Part shown: in pieces, positions 16,650 to 26,789 of the stretch
Layout of the letters: each line of letters opens with the position of its first letter
How positions within the stretch are numbered: position 1 is the first letter of the stretch
Assembly: GCA_017960985.1 (NCBI GenBank)
Contig: JAGCYD010000047.1
Span: 1 to 64,000, forward strand
DNA length: 64,000 nucleotides
Source of the DNA: Bacteroidaceae bacterium
GTDB lineage: Bacteria; Bacteroidota; Bacteroidia; Bacteroidales; Bacteroidaceae
Direction of reading: 5' to 3'
Translations under genes and position numbers: made by a program
The notes under the pieces: model-generated
The model's input: only the letters and a program-made list of their open reading frames with translations
What the model was told of the DNA's origin: nothing
Database searches by the model: none

Positions 16650-16657
16650 TATATTTG
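16650..16657 (+). promoter_or_regulatory. -7 element TATATTTG of the GH35 gene
   Basis: TAnnTTTG match 28 bp before the GH35 start codon. Confidence 0.55.
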
Positions 16658-16684
16658 CAGACCAACAAAGATAATTGATACACG

Positions 16685-18727
16685 ATGAGAAGGTTTATTA
16701 TTTTGATTGCACTTGCGATGTATGGCACATTGGGATGTCGGGCACAGACCTTGGGACAGCCTGTGCACTGGGATTCGCGCAGTCTGTTTATCGGCGGGCA
16801 TCGGGTGATGCCGGTCATGGGCGAGATTCATTATTCGCGACTACCAGAAACGGAATGGCGCGAAGAACTGCGGAAGATGAAAGCGGGTGGCGTGACCCTC
16901 GTTGCCAATTATGTATTCTGGAATCATGTGGAAGAGGAACAGGGCGTTTTCAACTGGAGTGGACAACGCTCGCTACGCCACTTTCTGGAACTCTGCAAGG
17001 AAGAGAGCCTTCCCGTAATTCTACGCATCGGCCCCTTCTGTCACGGAGAAGCACGCAATGGAGGTTTCCCCGACTGGATTGTGAGAATGGGCATACCACT
17101 ACGCAGCGAAGACCCGCGTTTTCTTGAACAGGTCAGTATGTTCTACCGCCAGATATTCACACAGGTGGAGGGACTGCAATGGAAAGACCAAGGACCTGTC
17201 ATCGCCTGTCAGTTCGATAATGAGTTTCGTGGACCTGCCTCCTATCTCCTCGCTCTGAAGAAAATTGCACTGGAGATTGGATTCGACCTGCCTTTCTACA
17301 CCCGAACTGGGTGGCCCGAACTGAAAACACCGATGCCCTACGGAGAAATGATACCGCTGTACGGAGATTATGCCGACGGCTTCTGGGACCGCAGCATCGA
17401 GGAGACCACTGGAAACTACTGGAAGGCTTTTAACTTTAAGGCCTTTCGCAGTAGCACGGCCATCGCCTCAGAACAAATCGGCAACCAACAAGAGCAAATC
17501 ACAAAAGGAGACGAAGCCTATCCATACTTCACCTGCGAACTGGGCGGCGGCATGATGACTTCCTACCACCGTCGTGTCTATATGTATCCCGAAGATGCCT
17601 ATGCGATGGCTCTCGTCAAGTTGGGTAGCGGTTCAAACCTGTTGGGCTACTATATGTACCACGGGGGAACAAATCCCAAAGGGAGAACTTACCTGAATGA
17701 ATGTCAGCGCACGCCGATGACCAACTACAACGACATGCCCGTCAAGAGTTACGACTTCCAGGCGCCCCTCGGTGAGTTCGGACAGACGAATCCACACTAC
17801 TATTCTTTGCGACGACTGCATCTTTTCATGCAGGACTTTGGCGAGATGCTGGCTCCCATGGATGCTTTCTTCCCACAAGCCGATCGCCCCCAGAAGAAAG
17901 GGATAGACTCGTATCTGCGGTGGAGTTATCGTGGAGCCAATGACCGGGGCTTCGTATTCTTTAATAACTACGAACGCCTGCAGAACCTTACGGACAAGAA
18001 GCATGTGCAGTTTGAGGTGTTCGGCAAGAAGTTCCCTGCAAAACCTATTACCATCCCCGCCAATGCCATGGGCATCTTCCCTTTCAATATTGAAGTCGGA
18101 GGGGTGACTATCAATTATGCCACAGCACAATTGATGGCTAAACGAGAGGATGATGTCTATTTTGTTGCGATAGATGGCATTCAGCCAGAGATTAGCCTCA
18201 ACGGCAGAATCTATAAACGCCTACGGCCACAGACGCCCAACGATAAACCTTTCGCCACAGTAGGCGGAGTCCGTTTCCGGTTGTTGTCGCCAACGGCTGC
18301 AGACCGCCTCTTCCTTCCCGATGAAACCGGAGAAAAATCTATCCCCGTACCCTTCACCAAGACGGCAGAAAGCGGACCGCTTCGACAGATTACCATCGGG
18401 ACGGCAAAGGTTGCTGAAGGACCCACGGACAACGACTTCGACAATGCAGCAGTCTATACTATAGAACTACCTGACAATCCCGATGGACTGTTGCAAATCG
18501 ACTACCAAGGCGACTGCGCCCGACTCTATGCCGACGGGGAACTGGTTGCGGACAACTTCTATAACGGCAGACCTTTCCTATATGGATTATGGCGGTTACC
18601 TCAACCATGTCAGTCCTTGGAACTTCGCATTCTCCCCATGCAAAAGGACGCTCCCATTTATTTCCCCCGCGAAGCCGATACCACACCCGGAGAACGGGTG
18701 AACCGCATACAGATTATCCAACGATAA
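16685..18727 (+). CDS. GH35 beta-galactosidase, secreted
   Basis: A 680-residue glycoside hydrolase family 35 enzyme. The signal sequence (1-21) ends in LGCRAQ and could be cut as a lipoprotein or as a normal signal. The TIM barrel opens with GEIHYSRLP and VANYVFWNHVEE. The acid/base is E180 in CQFDNEFRG and the nucleophile E285 in CELGGGM; YYMYHGGTNPKG follows. The C-terminal 250 residues are beta-sandwich domains of the usual GH35 kind. It should release terminal beta-galactose from side chains. Only 1 bp separates it from the methyltransferase, but the two functions seem unrelated. Confidence 0.9.
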   Translation: MRRFIILIALAMYGTLGCRAQTLGQPVHWDSRSLFIGGHRVMPVMGEIHYSRLPETEWREELRKMKAGGVTLVANYVFWNHVEEEQGVFNWSGQRSLRHFLELCKEESLPVILRIGPFCHGEARNGGFPDWIVRMGIPLRSEDPRFLEQVSMFYRQIFTQVEGLQWKDQGPVIACQFDNEFRGPASYLLALKKIALEIGFDLPFYTRTGWPELKTPMPYGEMIPLYGDYADGFWDRSIEETTGNYWKAFNFKAFRSSTAIASEQIGNQQEQITKGDEAYPYFTCELGGGMMTSYHRRVYMYPEDAYAMALVKLGSGSNLLGYYMYHGGTNPKGRTYLNECQRTPMTNYNDMPVKSYDFQAPLGEFGQTNPHYYSLRRLHLFMQDFGEMLAPMDAFFPQADRPQKKGIDSYLRWSYRGANDRGFVFFNNYERLQNLTDKKHVQFEVFGKKFPAKPITIPANAMGIFPFNIEVGGVTINYATAQLMAKREDDVYFVAIDGIQPEISLNGRIYKRLRPQTPNDKPFATVGGVRFRLLSPTAADRLFLPDETGEKSIPVPFTKTAESGPLRQITIGTAKVAEGPTDNDFDNAAVYTIELPDNPDGLLQIDYQGDCARLYADGELVADNFYNGRPFLYGLWRLPQPCQSLELRILPMQKDAPIYFPREADTTPGERVNRIQIIQR

Positions 18728-18728
18728 C

Positions 18729-19955
18729 ATGACTAACGAAACCTTCATTGAGGAACACCGGGAACAAGATGTCCGCCAGTTGGCACTGGCAAATCCGCCC
18801 GATGGAATCGACATAAAATGGTGTTTGCAGCAAATTGAGGGCTGGCAGATTGCCTGTCGCAAACTTCCGCAATGGAGCCGAACCAAAGGGTTGCATTACC
18901 CACCCCGTTTGTCGATGGAACAATGCTCGAGCGAGCAGACGGCACTATACAAGCGTAGCATCATCGAGCGCATCCTTCCCCCGGACGAGCGACAGCGGAT
19001 GGCAGACCTGACTGGAGGACTGGGGGTTGATTTCAGTTATATGGCTCCACTTTTCCAGCAAGCCACCTATGTGGAGATACAACCCGAACTTTGTGACTTG
19101 GCTCGCCACAATATGCCTCTACTGGGAATTCACAATTCACAATTCATAATTCATAATAATCCCTCCTCTTTGACGCTCTTCATCGAGCCTGCTCCCACTC
19201 GACATAACTCAAGCCACTTTTCATCTCTCACGCTTCCTTTTTCATTTATATATATCGACCCTGCCCGACGCGATACATCTGGGCATAAGACCATACGCAT
19301 CGCGGACTGCACACCGAACCTTATCGAATGTCAGGACACATTGCTGGACCATGCCCACTGGGTGATGGTGAAACTGTCGCCCATGCTTGATATCCATCAG
19401 GCGCTGAAGGAACTGAAAGATGTACACGAAGTGCATGTTATCAGCGTAGGCAACGAATGTAAGGAACTGCTTTTTCTTTGCTCAAGAAAGGTCAAGGCAG
19501 ACCATATTACCTATCATTGCGTGAATCTCGGAACAGAAAACGAGGAGGTCGTAACCACGAAAGAATCTTTCGACCTTACCTATGCGAGCCGTCCACTCAC
19601 TTATCTTTACGAACCTAATGCTTCCATCTTGAAAGCACAGGTGCAGGATGGACTTAGTGAACAATATGGGGTTCAGAAGTTACATCCCCAAAGCCACCTC
19701 TTTACTGGGGATGTACTGATTCCGCATTTCCCCGGACGGGTGTTCCAAGTTGTAGATTGGAGTGACTTCGGAAAGAAAAACCTGAAGGCCCTTATCGGCG
19801 ACCTGCAACAGGCCAACCTGACCACACGCAACTTCCCGACTCCCGTAGCGACCCTTCGCCGTCAGTTGCATCTGGCCGAAGGAGGAGATACCTATCTCTT
19901 TGCTACCACACTATCCAACGGGCAGCATATCCTCATACGCTGTACGAAAGCCTAA
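18729..19955 (+). CDS. SAM-dependent methyltransferase, THUMP-like C-terminus
   Basis: A 408-residue class I methyltransferase. Motif I is seen in ADLTGGLGVDFSYMAP (about 94-110), motif II in YVEIQPELCDLA, and the catalytic-type IYIDPARRD around residue 175. The C-terminal 100 residues fit the THUMP-like domain that follows this methyltransferase in Bacteroidetes; the target is presumed to be RNA. Between motif II and DPARRD lies a low-complexity insert of about 40 residues (opening [11 protein letters not shown]), made of two runs of 7-bp repeats. The frame is intact and the catalytic motifs are spared. Confidence 0.8.
   Translation: MTNETFIEEHREQDVRQLALANPPDGIDIKWCLQQIEGWQIACRKLPQWSRTKGLHYPPRLSMEQCSSEQTALYKRSIIERILPPDERQRMADLTGGLGVDFSYMAPLFQQATYVEIQPELCDLARHNMPLLGIHNSQFIIHNNPSSLTLFIEPAPTRHNSSHFSSLTLPFSFIYIDPARRDTSGHKTIRIADCTPNLIECQDTLLDHAHWVMVKLSPMLDIHQALKELKDVHEVHVISVGNECKELLFLCSRKVKADHITYHCVNLGTENEEVVTTKESFDLTYASRPLTYLYEPNASILKAQVQDGLSEQYGVQKLHPQSHLFTGDVLIPHFPGRVFQVVDWSDFGKKNLKALIGDLQQANLTTRNFPTPVATLRRQLHLAEGGDTYLFATTLSNGQHILIRCTKA
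19127..19154. repeat. Heptanucleotide repeat run inside the methyltransferase gene (a)
   Basis: Four units: AATTCAC, AATTCAC, AATTCAT, AATTCAT, then AATAATC. Coded as [10 protein letters not shown]. Confidence 0.8.
19215..19249. repeat. Heptanucleotide repeat run inside the methyltransferase gene (b)
   Basis: Five degenerate units: CACTTTT, CATCTCT, CACGCTT, CCTTTTT, CATTTAT, ending just before the IYIDPARRD codons. Confidence 0.6.
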
Positions 19956-19961
19956 GACATT

Positions 19962-21770
19962 TTACCTGTCGGCAAGGTCGCGGGAAGTTTCCTGAAGAAT
20001 GGCCTTGCCGAGGCGTTCCTTTTCCTTACCGCTACCAACAATGGGGGTGTCTGCCGTAAGGTCGTAAACGAAGAAGCCCGTGGAATCGACAAGAGAGAAA
20101 CCATTGTTAAAGGTGTGCCATGCCAACGGGCGGGTGTAGTTCTGACTGAGGACATCGCGCGAGAAGGGGAAATCGTCGTGGGGCAATCCCAACTGTCCGA
20201 ACAGCGTTGCCGCAAGGTCGCACTGATTACAAAAAGCATCTACCACACGCGGTTCGCGAACCGCACCTCCCAACCACAACATGGGGATGTGCATCTTCAC
20301 TTGCGAAGTTTCGTCGTGCCCTGCATAGTTGATGCCATGGTCGGGAAGGATGACAACGAGCAGGTTATCCCACGCCGGAGACTTGCGTAGGCGACTAATG
20401 AACTGTCCGACACAGGCGTCGAGATAGTGGAAAGCATTGTCCACAGGGTCGGCCAGTGCCTGATGGGGCACCTGCCAAGGTTCGTGACTGGAAAGGGTGT
20501 TGTAACCGATAAGATGCAGCACGGTGTCTTGTGGCGACCACGACTCTATCTCCTGCGCTATGCGGTCGAAAACATATTCGTCGTGTACGCCCCACTTCGA
20601 CATACGGCGCAACTGACGGGGATAGTCTTCCTGTGACGATAAATGCTCGAAACCCGAATTGATGAGATAACTTCCTTTCTTCGTAAAGTTAATATCTCCA
20701 CCATAGTAGTAACTCGTCGTATAACCAGCCCTGAGCAAAGTTCGGGCAAGGCCCGGCAGTTTCGCATTCTTGGACAAGTTCTTCTGCAGACTCATCGTGG
20801 GGAAAGCGGGATAACCGCTAAAAATGCTTACTGTGGCGCGGTCGGTACGGAACGAGTTGGCATAGCATTCTGAGAAGTAGATTCCCTCGTCGGCCAGTCG
20901 GTTGAGGTTGGGAGTAACCTCGTTGCGCCCACTTATCATGGTAAACTGTCCACTGCAACTCTCCATCATCACAATGACGATATTGGGACGACGGGTGCGC
21001 AGCAAAGTATCGGGTGCAAGACTTTCGGTGGGGAATATACTATCGAGCAAAGCCTGACATTCCTCGTCAGTATAGTAGGTGTAGCGGACATCGGTACGCA
21101 CCGTACTTTCGAACGACGACAGGAAATTGAAAACGGGATTAACAGCGGAGTGATTTAGAAATGCCCTTTGGGAGTAATAGGCCTGTCCGACATTGGTCGT
21201 GGATTCGTCGAGTCCACCGCGTATGCCGATGAAGATGAGTGGCACAGCCACCAAGGTAAGCAGGCCAAACGGCCAACGGCGACGAAGACGCGCATACTGC
21301 GGCATACGGAAAGTGAAAAGAAAGAAGAAGAGTGCCGCCAAAACGATGATGAGCAGCAAACCCGCAATGAGTAACCATGTGGGCACACTGGCTGCAGCCA
21401 CCGTGGGAGAAGCCAGATATTGCAGACAGGTACTATCGAGTTTGTAACCCCAGTGGGGATAGAGCGCCGTATCGGCCACAAATGCCAAACTGAATGCCAC
21501 GCTGACCAAGAAGAAATAGACGCGAAGCAATCGACGGGTGGTACGCCCCGATACCCACAACGAAGCAAGGGTAAAAAGAAGGGGGAATACAATGAAATAG
21601 AGCGCAGTGGAGAGGTCGAGTGTGAGTCCATGATGCAGCACATCATACACATCGCCAAGAGAAAACGGCTGGCTGCTCCGCAAGGAGAGCATAAATACCA
21701 CCTTGGCAAAAAGAAATACAGCAACGGCAACTACATAGGTGCGCAGAAGAAACAACACTCTCTCTTTCAT
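19962..21770 (-). CDS. LtaS-like membrane phosphotransferase (sulfatase fold)
   Basis: A 602-residue inner-membrane protein. About five membrane helices fill the first 190 residues; the rest is a periplasmic alkaline-phosphatase/sulfatase-fold domain. Seen: IVIVMMESCSGQF with the metal-binding Glu, the nucleophile Thr T309 in SFRTDRATVS, and ILPDHGINYAGHDE with the metal-binding Asp and His. Relatives transfer phosphoglycerol or phosphoethanolamine to envelope glycans or lipids; the real donor and acceptor are unknown here. It converges on the methyltransferase with 6 bp between stops and lies 18 bp downstream of an OmpA-family gene on the same strand. Confidence 0.85.
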   Translation of the reverse strand: MKERVLFLLRTYVVAVAVFLFAKVVFMLSLRSSQPFSLGDVYDVLHHGLTLDLSTALYFIVFPLLFTLASLWVSGRTTRRLLRVYFFLVSVAFSLAFVADTALYPHWGYKLDSTCLQYLASPTVAAASVPTWLLIAGLLLIIVLAALFFFLFTFRMPQYARLRRRWPFGLLTLVAVPLIFIGIRGGLDESTTNVGQAYYSQRAFLNHSAVNPVFNFLSSFESTVRTDVRYTYYTDEECQALLDSIFPTESLAPDTLLRTRRPNIVIVMMESCSGQFTMISGRNEVTPNLNRLADEGIYFSECYANSFRTDRATVSIFSGYPAFPTMSLQKNLSKNAKLPGLARTLLRAGYTTSYYYGGDINFTKKGSYLINSGFEHLSSQEDYPRQLRRMSKWGVHDEYVFDRIAQEIESWSPQDTVLHLIGYNTLSSHEPWQVPHQALADPVDNAFHYLDACVGQFISRLRKSPAWDNLLVVILPDHGINYAGHDETSQVKMHIPMLWLGGAVREPRVVDAFCNQCDLAATLFGQLGLPHDDFPFSRDVLSQNYTRPLAWHTFNNGFSLVDSTGFFVYDLTADTPIVGSGKEKERLGKAILQETSRDLADR

Positions 21771-21788
21771 CGGAGACAGTCTAAAATA

Positions 21789-22949
21789 CTACTCTACGAG
21801 ATAGCGTACTTCCTTTGTGCGGAATTTCTTGGTGACAACCTTCTCCTTGTCGGTGTAGATGCCATGGCCCGTGATGACGGACAGGCGGTTCTTATCATTA
21901 TCGTCAGGATAAGGTTGAACTGTGTCACCCTTCCATTCAACACTCTTAATCATATTGGGATCTACGCCTTTTTCTATGAGGGCCTTCTTCGTGTTCTCTG
22001 CACGCTGCTTCGAATACTTCATGTTCGATTGAGGCGTACCTGTGCCCTTATCTGCATAAGAGGTGATGGTTATTTCACCGTCCTTCACACCTTTCAGGAA
22101 CTCTGCCACAGCCGTAATCTGCGCCTGGTCCTGACTTACGCCATCTTCCTTCAATCCGAAGAAGATTTCCTTCTTGATTTCGCGGTCGGCAGTCACCTCC
22201 TTGAAGGTAACATCATCATACCAGATGGTATCTACGCGAGTTTCCCATATCTCGTCATAGTCATCATATTCATCTTCAGAGCCTTCGGATTTCTTGTTCT
22301 TCTTGAAGCCGAAACGATAAGACAAACCTAACTGAGCCGTCAGGCTCCAGTCGTCTTTACCACCAACCTTGCTATTATAACGGTCGCTGATGCTGTTGGC
22401 CGCAACTTCCAGATTCATGCCCCAATGCTTGGCCAGAGGTACATCCACCTGGAAACCGACGCGGGCATTGTGGTTTATGCGATGATTCTTCCATGCTTTT
22501 GTCAACACGGCTTTCTGTGCATAGGCTTCATCATTGTCCCACGAATAGTTAATGCCGATACCACCCAACAGGTAGAAGTTTATCGGATATACATCCTTCT
22601 TGCCGAACAGCGTACACATATTCAGCATCAGGTCGAGATTGGGATTGACATATTTGTAGTTATATCTGAAATCTGGGTCAGCATCATCAAACCCACCCTT
22701 GTTCCAGATACCATTGACATGCAGACGAGCACCGATAACGGAAGTAAACCATCCGCCGAAATACACCGAAGCCGTTGGGGTAATCAACTTCAACTGGTCA
22801 TAATTGGTGAATGTAGTCTGTGCACCACCTTGCACACCGACAAACATGTGCGGGAAAGGTTTATAATCCATGTCACCATCCTCTGGTTCCTGTGCGCTAA
22901 TGGGCATTGTACCAGCAAATAGAAGTGCCAAAAACAACAGTTTCTTCAT
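21789..22949 (-). CDS. OmpA-family outer-membrane protein
   Basis: A 386-residue protein with signal peptide (MKKLLFLALLFAG, cut after SAQ). An N-terminal beta-barrel region (about 30-240) with paired aromatic strands is followed by an acidic linker (EGSEDEYDDYDE) and an OmpA-like peptidoglycan-binding domain (about 265-370; ITSYADKGTGT, SKQRAENTKKALIEKGV). An in-frame ATG at 22979 would sit at the predicted transcription start, so 22949 is preferred. It should link the outer membrane to the cell wall. It may be co-transcribed with the downstream sulfatase-fold gene. Confidence 0.85.
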   Translation of the reverse strand: MKKLLFLALLFAGTMPISAQEPEDGDMDYKPFPHMFVGVQGGAQTTFTNYDQLKLITPTASVYFGGWFTSVIGARLHVNGIWNKGGFDDADPDFRYNYKYVNPNLDLMLNMCTLFGKKDVYPINFYLLGGIGINYSWDNDEAYAQKAVLTKAWKNHRINHNARVGFQVDVPLAKHWGMNLEVAANSISDRYNSKVGGKDDWSLTAQLGLSYRFGFKKNKKSEGSEDEYDDYDEIWETRVDTIWYDDVTFKEVTADREIKKEIFFGLKEDGVSQDQAQITAVAEFLKGVKDGEITITSYADKGTGTPQSNMKYSKQRAENTKKALIEKGVDPNMIKSVEWKGDTVQPYPDDNDKNRLSVITGHGIYTDKEKVVTKKFRTKEVRYLVE

Positions 22950-22986
22950 AAGTATTCTTTTCATTTCGGTTTTACTCATTATTGGA

Positions 22987-23017
22987 CAAAATTAACATCT
23001 TTTTCAGTTACCACCAA
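22987..23017 (-). promoter_or_regulatory. Promoter: TTTG-19 bp-TAATTTTG (minus)
   Basis: -33 TTTG (plus-strand CAAA at 23014-23017) and -7 TAATTTTG (22987-22994), spacer 19 bp. It fixes the OmpA-family start at 22949. Confidence 0.7.
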
Positions 23018-23100
23018 ATAAAACTGAATCCAAACACGGGATTCTATGTGATTTCTCCTAAAAAGCGGGCTTAGGTTAATTCTTTATCGACTATTTTTTG

Positions 23101-23108
23101 TACTTTTG
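23101..23108 (+). promoter_or_regulatory. -7 element TACTTTTG
   Basis: TAnnTTTG match 31 bp before the chosen start of the acetyltransferase-like gene. Confidence 0.5.
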
Positions 23109-23139
23109 TGTGTTTATTAACAACAAAACCATCGTCATT

Positions 23140-24303
23140 ATGGACAAGAAGATATCGGACATCACGATTAAATCGGTGGCATCAAAGAAGGAGATGCGGC
23201 AGTTCGTCCGTTTCAACTGGGAAATGTATAAGGATTGTCCTTATGCCGTCCCCGATTTCTTGGAGGACACCCTCGACACCTTCAATCCCAAAAAGAATCC
23301 CGCACTGAAATTCTGTGAGGTAGAATGCTTCATGGCTTTCCGCGACAACAAAATGGTCGGACGCGTGGCAGCCATCATCAACCGTCGTGCCAACGAGACC
23401 TGGAACGAAAAGCGAGTGCGCTTCGGGTGGATTGACTTTATCGACGATATCCATGTGACAAAAGCCCTTTTGGAAACCGTTGAGGATTGGGGACGCGAGC
23501 GCGGAATGGACACGATTGCCGGTCCTTTAGGCTTCACCGATATGGACCTTGAGGGTATGCTCACAGAGGGTTTCGACCAACTCTCGACCATGAACTCCAT
23601 TTACAACTACCCCTACTATCCCGAACACCTGAAACAACTCGGCTACGAGAAGGAAGTGGGATGGGTAGAACGGAAAATCCTCGTGCCCAAGGGTGAGCAT
23701 ACGGCCAATATGCAGAAATATTTCAAGATTGCCGAACTGGTGAAACAACGCTATGGTTTCCGTCTGCGCAAGTTCAAGAACAAAGACGAAATCCGACGGG
23801 AAGGATACATTCCCAAGGTGCTGAATGTGGTAAACAAGGCTTATGCCGACCTCTACGGCTACTGTGAACTCGATGCAGAGCAGATGGAGACTTATGCCAA
23901 CCAGTATCTGCAATACCTCGACAAGCGCTACCTGAGTGTCGTAGAGACAGCCGACGGCGAGGTTATCGGTATGGGCATCTGCATCACCAGTCTGTCGCGT
24001 GCCATCCAGAAAGCGAAGGCAAAACTATTCCCCTTAGGTTGGTGGCACATGGCCAAAGCCTTATGGTTCAACCATCATCCCCAAATACTCGACATGTTGC
24101 TTGTCGGTGTACTTCCCGAATACCAGGACAAGGGAGCCAATGCGCTCATCTTTGCGGATATTATCCCACAAACCATCAAGGACGGTTACGAATGGGCCGA
24201 AACCCATCATCAGTTGGAGGACAATCTGCCCAGCCAGACCCAATGGAAGAATCTTGATCAGGTTATTCACAAACGCCGTTGCGCATTCAAGAAAGCATTA
24301 TGA
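23140..24303 (+). CDS. GNAT-like acetyltransferase family protein
   Basis: A 387-residue protein. The start at 23140 ([11 protein letters not shown]) is chosen because an ATG at 23098 lies in the promoter. The C-terminal half has GNAT features: a beta strand [15 protein letters not shown], then [20 protein letters not shown], which fits the acetyl-CoA binding region. The N-terminal half ([24 protein letters not shown]) matches a common Bacteroidetes family of unknown substrate. The stop overlaps the parE start by four bases, so expression is coupled to parE; no functional link is known. Confidence 0.7.
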   Translation: MDKKISDITIKSVASKKEMRQFVRFNWEMYKDCPYAVPDFLEDTLDTFNPKKNPALKFCEVECFMAFRDNKMVGRVAAIINRRANETWNEKRVRFGWIDFIDDIHVTKALLETVEDWGRERGMDTIAGPLGFTDMDLEGMLTEGFDQLSTMNSIYNYPYYPEHLKQLGYEKEVGWVERKILVPKGEHTANMQKYFKIAELVKQRYGFRLRKFKNKDEIRREGYIPKVLNVVNKAYADLYGYCELDAEQMETYANQYLQYLDKRYLSVVETADGEVIGMGICITSLSRAIQKAKAKLFPLGWWHMAKALWFNHHPQILDMLLVGVLPEYQDKGANALIFADIIPQTIKDGYEWAETHHQLEDNLPSQTQWKNLDQVIHKRRCAFKKAL

Positions 24304-26288
24304 CAGAAACAGAAAACATAACAGAACAGAAAGCACCAGTTGCCTACGGCGAGAAAGACATCAAGCATCTTTCCGACATGGAGCACATCCGCTTGCGCCC
24401 CGGTATGTACATCGGACGCTTAGGCGACGGCAGTCATGAGGAAGATGGTATCTATGTCTTGTTGAAGGAAGTCATCGACAACAGTATCGATGAGTTTAAG
24501 ATGAGTGCCGGACGACGCATCGAGGTGGACATGGAAGACAACCTTCGCGTCAGCGTTCGCGACTATGGCCGTGGCATTCCTCTCGGCTCCTTGGTCGATG
24601 CCGTTTCGATGCTAAACACGGGCGGTAAGTACGACTCAAAGGTCTTCCAGAAGAGTGTGGGTTTGAATGGTGTCGGTTTGAAGGCCGTCAACGCCCTCAG
24701 TTCCAAGTTCGTGGTTTATTCCGTGCGCGACGGTAAGATGCGACGCGCCACCTTTGAAAAAGGCGAACTGAAGAACGACGAGACTCTGAAGACCGAGGAG
24801 GAGAATGGTACCTATGTATTCTTCGAGCCCGACGACACCCAGTTCAAGCACTACCAGTTCCATGCCGAATTCATCGAGAATCTGCTCCGCAACTATACCT
24901 ACCTGAATACGGGGCTTACCATCATGTTCAACGGGCGACGCATCGTATCGCGCAACGGACTTTCCGACTTGCTTACCGACCGCATAACGAGCAACCCGCT
25001 CTACGAAATCGTACACATGCGGGGCGACGATATCGAGATCGCATTCACCCACTGTAACCAGAATGGCGAGGAATACTATTCTTTCGTCAACGGACAGCAT
25101 ACCACATTGGGCGGTACCCATCAGGCTGCCTTCAAAAAGTATATTGCCGAGGTCATCAAGGACTATAGCGGAAAGAACTATGATACGGGCGACATTCGCA
25201 ACGGCATCGTGGCAGCCATTAGTGTCAACATCCAAGAACCGATGTTTGAAAGCCAGACCAAGGTAAAACTAGGCTCCCAGACCACAGCACCCCAAGGCGG
25301 CATCAGCATCGACAAGTTCATCGGAGATTTCGTAAAAGAACAGGTTGACAACTACCTGCATAAGAATACAGACATCGCCAATATCATCCTGCAGAAGGTA
25401 CAGGACAGCGAGCGAGAGCGCAAGGCTATCGCCGGCGTGGCAAAGAAGGCTCGCGAAATGAGCAAGAAGGCCAACCTGCACAACCGAAAACTGCGCGACT
25501 GCCGTATCCACCTGACCGATTCCAAGGGCGACTTGCAAGAGGACACCAGCATCTTCATCACCGAGGGAGACTCCGCCAGCGGAAGCATCACAAAGAGCCG
25601 CGATGTGAACACACAAGCCGTGTTCTCCCTGCGTGGCAAGCCCAAGAACTGCTATGGACTGACCAAGAAACTGGTGTATGAGAACGAGGAGTTCAATCTT
25701 CTGCAGGCAGCACTGAACATCGAGGACGGTCTTGACGGTTTGCGCTACAACAAGGTCATCGTGGCTACCGATGCCGATGTCGATGGTATGCACATCCGCC
25801 TGTTGATGATAACCTTCTTCCTCCAGTTCTTCCCTGAACTCATTAAGAAGGGGCATGTCTATATCCTGCAAACTCCATTGTTCCGAGTACGCGCCCGCAA
25901 GTCGAAACTGGGTAAGGCCAAGGTGAAGGAATTACAGGATGCCGCCAACGACCCTGAAGCAAAGGAGCGTCGGCAAATCTCTGAAAACAACGATTTCATC
26001 ACGCAATATTGCTATACCGAGGAAGAACGACTCCAGGCTATCGAGGACATGGGACCTGACCCCGAAATCACCCGATTCAAAGGTTTGGGCGAGATTAGTC
26101 CCGACGAGTTCAAGACCTTCATTGGTCCCGACATCCGACTGGAACAGGTCACTCTGCACAAGGCCGACAATGTGGCGGAATTGTTGGAGTATTACATGGG
26201 CAAGAACACGATGGAACGCCAGAATTTCATCATTGACAACCTCGTTATCGAGGAAGACTTGCCCGAAGAAGAGGAAGAGGCAATCTAA
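24300..26288 (+). CDS. parE: DNA topoisomerase IV subunit B (ParE/GyrB family)
   Basis: A 662-residue type IIA topoisomerase ATPase subunit. Seen in order: GHKL ATPase motifs ([11 protein letters not shown] with the catalytic Glu, [22 protein letters not shown]), the transducer domain, and TOPRIM motifs ([11 protein letters not shown] and [10 protein letters not shown]) before the C-terminal [10 protein letters not shown]. The length is close to ParE and shorter than many GyrB. Assignment to ParE rather than GyrB is by length and by TOPRIM context, not by alignment. Its partner ParC is not in the window. The ATG at 24300 overlaps the previous stop. Confidence 0.85.
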   Translation: MTETENITEQKAPVAYGEKDIKHLSDMEHIRLRPGMYIGRLGDGSHEEDGIYVLLKEVIDNSIDEFKMSAGRRIEVDMEDNLRVSVRDYGRGIPLGSLVDAVSMLNTGGKYDSKVFQKSVGLNGVGLKAVNALSSKFVVYSVRDGKMRRATFEKGELKNDETLKTEEENGTYVFFEPDDTQFKHYQFHAEFIENLLRNYTYLNTGLTIMFNGRRIVSRNGLSDLLTDRITSNPLYEIVHMRGDDIEIAFTHCNQNGEEYYSFVNGQHTTLGGTHQAAFKKYIAEVIKDYSGKNYDTGDIRNGIVAAISVNIQEPMFESQTKVKLGSQTTAPQGGISIDKFIGDFVKEQVDNYLHKNTDIANIILQKVQDSERERKAIAGVAKKAREMSKKANLHNRKLRDCRIHLTDSKGDLQEDTSIFITEGDSASGSITKSRDVNTQAVFSLRGKPKNCYGLTKKLVYENEEFNLLQAALNIEDGLDGLRYNKVIVATDADVDGMHIRLLMITFFLQFFPELIKKGHVYILQTPLFRVRARKSKLGKAKVKELQDAANDPEAKERRQISENNDFITQYCYTEEERLQAIEDMGPDPEITRFKGLGEISPDEFKTFIGPDIRLEQVTLHKADNVAELLEYYMGKNTMERQNFIIDNLVIEEDLPEEEEEAI

Positions 26289-26302
26289 GATTGAAGCATA
26301 AT

Positions 26303-26323
26303 CATAATTATGAATAGTGAATT
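26303..26323. repeat. Heptanucleotide repeat run at the coaD start
   Basis: CATAATT, ATGAATA, GTGAATT. The second unit supplies the coaD ATG, giving the N-terminus MNSEL. Confidence 0.55.
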
Positions 26324-26789
26324 GAAAACGGCTCTTTTCCCTGGTTCTTTTGACCCGTTCACCCGAGGTCATGCAGACATCGTAAAGCGTGGGTTGCAAT
26401 TGTTCGACCATATCGTCATTGCCGTCGGACAGAACGAACAGAAACAGAGTTGGATTCCGGTCGAGGAGCGAATGCGTGCCCTTCGTGGACTATACCGCAA
26501 CGAACCTCGCATAAGTGTTGAACACTATAATACCCTTACGGTCGATTTCGCCCGGAAATGCAATGCCAGCTTTATCTTGCGCGGCGTGCGCACTCACAAG
26601 GACTATGAATACGAAATGGGCATGGCCGATGTGAACCGCCAGTTGGCAGAGGACATCGAAACCGTCGTACTCTTTTCCGACCCCAGTCTAGCAAACATCT
26701 CCAGCAGTATTGTACGCGAGGTGGCTCATTTCGGACGCGACATTCAGCAATGGCTTCCCGAAGGTCTTCACTATAAAACATCTTTATGA
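26310..26789 (+). CDS. coaD: Phosphopantetheine adenylyltransferase
   Basis: A 159-residue enzyme that adenylates 4'-phosphopantetheine, the fourth step of coenzyme A synthesis. Seen: the nucleotidyltransferase loop FPGSFDPFTRGH (TxGH), RGVRTHKDYEYE, and the late ISSSIVREV. The length is normal. The first five residues are encoded by a 7-bp repeat run and precede the conserved core. The stop overlaps the S41 protease start (ATGA). Confidence 0.95.
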   Translation: MNSELKTALFPGSFDPFTRGHADIVKRGLQLFDHIVIAVGQNEQKQSWIPVEERMRALRGLYRNEPRISVEHYNTLTVDFARKCNASFILRGVRTHKDYEYEMGMADVNRQLAEDIETVVLFSDPSLANISSSIVREVAHFGRDIQQWLPEGLHYKTSL

